Shown here: piece after piece, positions 33,174 through 35,681 of the stretch
How the letters are laid out: each line of letters starts with the position of its first letter
Numbering within the stretch: position 1 is the first letter of the stretch
Origin: Caldisericaceae bacterium
Lineage (GTDB): Bacteria > Calditrichota > Calditrichia > Calditrichales > Calditrichaceae
DNA length: 35,681 nt
Assembly: GCA_021160885.1 (NCBI GenBank)
Contig: JAGHBR010000181.1
Location: 1-35,681, forward strand
Reading direction: 5' to 3'
Program-made: the position numbers and the translations under genes
Notes under the pieces: model-generated
What the model was told of the DNA's origin: nothing
Databases searched by the model: none
The model's input: the letters and a program-made list of their open reading frames with translations, nothing else

Positions 33174-34298
33174 CTATTGTTGAATCCATTTCAAATAAAT
33201 ATTTTCATAATTTTGAATCATTACCGGTAAAGAAAATTTAGTTCTTGCTTTGCGCAAGGCATTTTGCCCCAGTTTTTTGGCCTGTTCCGGATTTTCGATT
33301 AAATACTTTAAAGCTTCTGTTAATGCTTCAACCGAATTGGAGGTAAATAGCAAGCCATCTTTTCCATGTTCAATAAGTTCAGGATTGCCCCCTACATTGC
33401 TGGCCACAATAGGCAAGCCAGTGGCCATGGCCTCTTGAATTACATTGGAACATCCTTCACTTAAGGAAGATAAAACAAAAATATCAAAGGCATTCAAATA
33501 GCCAGGAATATCCTGCTGATAACTTAAAAATTGGACATCGTCATTTAAATTTAAAGAGCCGGTCAAAGTTTTTAAATCGTCAATCAAAGAATATTTTGGC
33601 GTATCACCAATAATCACAAATTTTGCTTTAATGTTTCTTTTTTTCAATTCAGCTAGCGCCCGAATCATCAGCTGATGGTTCTTTACTTTCATTGGCCGAC
33701 CGACAGTACCAATTAGCACGGTTTGATTGTTGGTTAATAATTGGGATCTGTATTTTGCTCTTTTTTCTAAATCAGGCTTAAATTTTGAAACATCCACACC
33801 GTTCAAAATAGCTACGATTTTTTCACGTTTAACACCAATCGTGCGGCTAATATCATCTGCTAACAAGTCCGAAACTGAAAGCAATTGATCGGTTAAATTG
33901 AATAAGATTCGTTGGACCAGTATCCTTTTACGATCTTTATGAAACGTCCCGTGTTCACCATGAATAATTACCGGCACCCGGGCCAATTTAGCGCCTAAAA
34001 CACCTTCCACTAAAGTGCCCCAGGAATGACTATGCAAAATATCAATCTGTTTTTGCCTTAATATTTTCGCCAGTTTAAAAATTAATAGAGGGTCGTTACC
34101 TTCTTTTTTATTTAATTCAATCACTTCTGTTTTACTGGTATTTAAATTCAAAGAATCAAAAACACGATCAAAAACAATCAAAAAGGGCTCAAACAAATTT
34201 TCATTTAAACCGTTTAATAACTTTACAATACCAACTTCTTTACCTGCCGGGGAAAGATAATTAACCAGATGGGCTACCTTAATTTTTTTAGAGCTCAT
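33174..34298 (-). CDS. GT4 glycosyltransferase similar to exosortase-locus sugar transferases
   Basis: 374 residues from the ATG at 34298, which overlaps the upstream stop by 11 nt and has AAAAGG about six to eight bases before it; the frame is open to 34385 but that part would be inside the neighbour. I-K-V-A-H-L-V-N-Y-L opens the protein; H-S-H-S-W-G-T, H-G-E-H-G-T, N-G-V-D-V-S-K-F and S-S-L-S-E-G-C-S-N-V-I-Q-E-A-M-A-T-G-L-P are the GT4 motifs. The H-G-E-H-G segment and overall layout resemble the PEP-CTERM/EpsH-associated sugar transferase group (TIGR03088-like, from memory). Confidence 0.85.
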   Translation of the reverse strand: MSSKKIKVAHLVNYLSPAGKEVGIVKLLNGLNENLFEPFLIVFDRVFDSLNLNTSKTEVIELNKKEGNDPLLIFKLAKILRQKQIDILHSHSWGTLVEGVLGAKLARVPVIIHGEHGTFHKDRKRILVQRILFNLTDQLLSVSDLLADDISRTIGVKREKIVAILNGVDVSKFKPDLEKRAKYRSQLLTNNQTVLIGTVGRPMKVKNHQLMIRALAELKKRNIKAKFVIIGDTPKYSLIDDLKTLTGSLNLNDDVQFLSYQQDIPGYLNAFDIFVLSSLSEGCSNVIQEAMATGLPIVASNVGGNPELIEHGKDGLLFTSNSVEALTEALKYLIENPEQAKKLGQNALRKARTKFSLPVMIQNYENIYLKWIQQ

Positions 34299-35664
34299 AT
34301 AAAACCTTTTCAAATTTCTTGGCATATTTTTGATAATTGAATTGATCAACGTAGTCCGGGGCTGGTTTAAATTTAAACTGACCATTCAATATATTCAGCA
34401 CAGCTTGTTCAATGGCATCGATATTTTTAGATGGCGCTAAAATACCTAAATTGCCTTCTGCCAGAACCTGGTGAGTAGCGCTGTTTTCTTCGGCTATGGC
34501 TAAAATTGGCTTGCCAGTGTAAATGTATTCAAATAGTTTTGCCGGAATCTGCAAATCGGTATCAGGTTGTATTAATAATAAAGCGTCAGCCTGAAACATA
34601 GTGGCAATACTCTCATTAAAGCTTACCGGCGGTTTAAAAACCACATAATCTTCTACCTGTAATTCTTTCACTTTTTGATAAATAAATTTTAATTCTGTAA
34701 CCACACTTCCAATAAATTCAAAAACCACCTGCCCAGGAGCAATTAAATCTTTTTGAGCTAAATTTTTAATGGCAATTACTAAAGGTTCGGGATTCCTCCT
34801 TTTGTAAAGGGTGCCCAGGTGTACAAAACGGAAAGCAAGATGTTTTTTTTCGGGCTGTTGAGCTTCCTGATCAACAATAAAATCATCGGGATCGAATCCA
34901 TTGAAAAAGAGGTTGAATTTTTCCGCAGGTAAGTCTTTGTACAATTTTAAATATTCATCGCGCATTTTAGGAGTTACAAAGAACAAATGATCAGCGCTTT
35001 TAACACAAATTTTTTCCACTGTTCTTTCAGTCCAATATCTAAAAATATTTCCCTTGTCCCAGCGCGAAATAGTCCACGGATCGCGAAAATCGAGTACCAA
35101 TTTTTTGTGCATCAATTTTTTCAGCAGCATGGCAATAATAAATGCCGAATGTGGCGGCGCTGTTGTAAGAATTATGTCTATTTTTTCATGACGAATGATA
35201 CGCACGCCTTCAGCAAGGGCATGCGGCAACCAGCCGATGTATTTATCAGGGAATTCGAAAAAAGCGAAGAAGAAGCTACGTAAAGAATTAATTATCTGGT
35301 CTTTCCAGCCTGGGTTTGTTAGTTTTGAAGACTTGTTTAATTTTTTATTTTCTGTTGACTTATTCGATTTCGCAGAAGCTTTATTTCTTTTAAAAATAAG
35401 CCCAATACCCTTTTTTAAATATGTAAAAATATGGGTCAAATCACTTTTGTGCGTACGAAAAACCTTAACGGTTGAAGGGATTTTATCCTGATTGCCCATC
35501 AATTGGCCAAGTTCCTGATTATAATATTTTTCTTTTAAGGTTAAAACTGAAAAATTAAATTTGGAATGATCGATATATTTTAAAATTTTTGCTACTCTTT
35601 TTGTGCCTACCGAAGGATTAGGCGGAAAATTAATTGTTAAAAAAAGGATGTTTTTCTTTGTCAT
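34288..35664 (-). CDS. GT4 glycosyltransferase (WcaI/DFRDPW type)
   Basis: 458 residues, GT-B fold. N-I-L-F-L-T-I-N-F-P-P-N-P-S-V-G-T-K-R is the glycine-rich acceptor start, L-D-F-R-D-P-W-T the group-defining mid motif, F-N-G-F-D-P-D-D-F the hinge, and P-A-K-L-F-E-Y-I-Y-T-G-K-P the donor-site glutamate block. A basic, low-complexity insert (about residues 85-120, K/S/N-rich) lies in the N-domain. Start ATG with AAAGG eight bases upstream; only 17 bases precede it here, so an upstream operon partner cannot be excluded. Expected role: adding a sugar to a lipid-linked glycan. Confidence 0.85.
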   Translation of the reverse strand: MTKKNILFLTINFPPNPSVGTKRVAKILKYIDHSKFNFSVLTLKEKYYNQELGQLMGNQDKIPSTVKVFRTHKSDLTHIFTYLKKGIGLIFKRNKASAKSNKSTENKKLNKSSKLTNPGWKDQIINSLRSFFFAFFEFPDKYIGWLPHALAEGVRIIRHEKIDIILTTAPPHSAFIIAMLLKKLMHKKLVLDFRDPWTISRWDKGNIFRYWTERTVEKICVKSADHLFFVTPKMRDEYLKLYKDLPAEKFNLFFNGFDPDDFIVDQEAQQPEKKHLAFRFVHLGTLYKRRNPEPLVIAIKNLAQKDLIAPGQVVFEFIGSVVTELKFIYQKVKELQVEDYVVFKPPVSFNESIATMFQADALLLIQPDTDLQIPAKLFEYIYTGKPILAIAEENSATHQVLAEGNLGILAPSKNIDAIEQAVLNILNGQFKFKPAPDYVDQFNYQKYAKKFEKVLYEL

Positions 35665-35681
35665 ATTAAAACCTTTAATAC

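Noticed and set aside
34299..34385. 29-residue N-terminal extension of the GT4 gene at 33174
   Set aside because: It would lie wholly inside the upstream GT4 gene; the ATG at 34298 has a ribosome-binding site and begins the conserved domain.

Overview
The window reads as one long accessory locus from a member of the FCB group of bacteria, most likely Calditrichota or a close relative; the phylum is a guess. The pointers are a GWxTD-domain protein (positions 75-2120) and two secreted proteins that end in an N-Y-P-N-P-F-N-P type C-terminal sorting domain, as type IX secretion cargo do. Spacers are AT-rich and the DNA is moderately AT-rich by eye. No RNA gene, CRISPR array or transposase was found.

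Layout. Positions 1-2120 hold a plus-strand TPR/GWxTD gene whose 5' end looks damaged or truncated: the first 69 bases of the window are an exact copy of 491-559. Positions 2121-2741 are a convergent, repeat-rich spacer. From 35664 down to 2742 all 24 genes (counting the frameshifted one once) lie on the minus strand, mostly with overlaps or gaps of a few bases. Only two gaps exceed 200 bp (13914-14267 and 23644-23907), so this is probably one or a few long operons transcribed towards low coordinates.

In transcription order the first half (35664-16618) is an exopolysaccharide or glycan module: four GT4 glycosyltransferases (one split by a one-base frameshift), two polysaccharide deacetylase-fold proteins, an APH-fold kinase, two heparinase II/III-like proteins (one without a signal peptide, one secreted), an SDR epimerase/dehydratase, a methyltransferase, a GT2, a two-domain GT2-GT2 fusion, and a membrane GT of the PMT/ArnT type. 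The set resembles EPS loci known from exosortase-carrying bacteria, but no exosortase is visible.

The second half (16614-2742) is unusual. A polyprenyl diphosphate synthase overlaps a GH16-like predicted lipoprotein. A UbiA prenyltransferase then overlaps a secreted paralogue of that protein, followed by a third paralogue. After these come a sulfotransferase-like protein, a DUF2809 membrane protein, a lipocalin-like protein resembling carotenoid 1,2-hydratase (CrtC), a rifampicin-phosphotransferase/PEP-synthase-like dikinase and a GT1 (UGT/CrtX-like) glycosyltransferase. My inference is that the locus builds a glycan together with a prenylated, possibly glycosylated and sulfated lipid or terpenoid, and exports a small family of carbohydrate-binding-like surface proteins. 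The linkage of prenyl chemistry to the three lectin-like paralogues is the best candidate for something undescribed.
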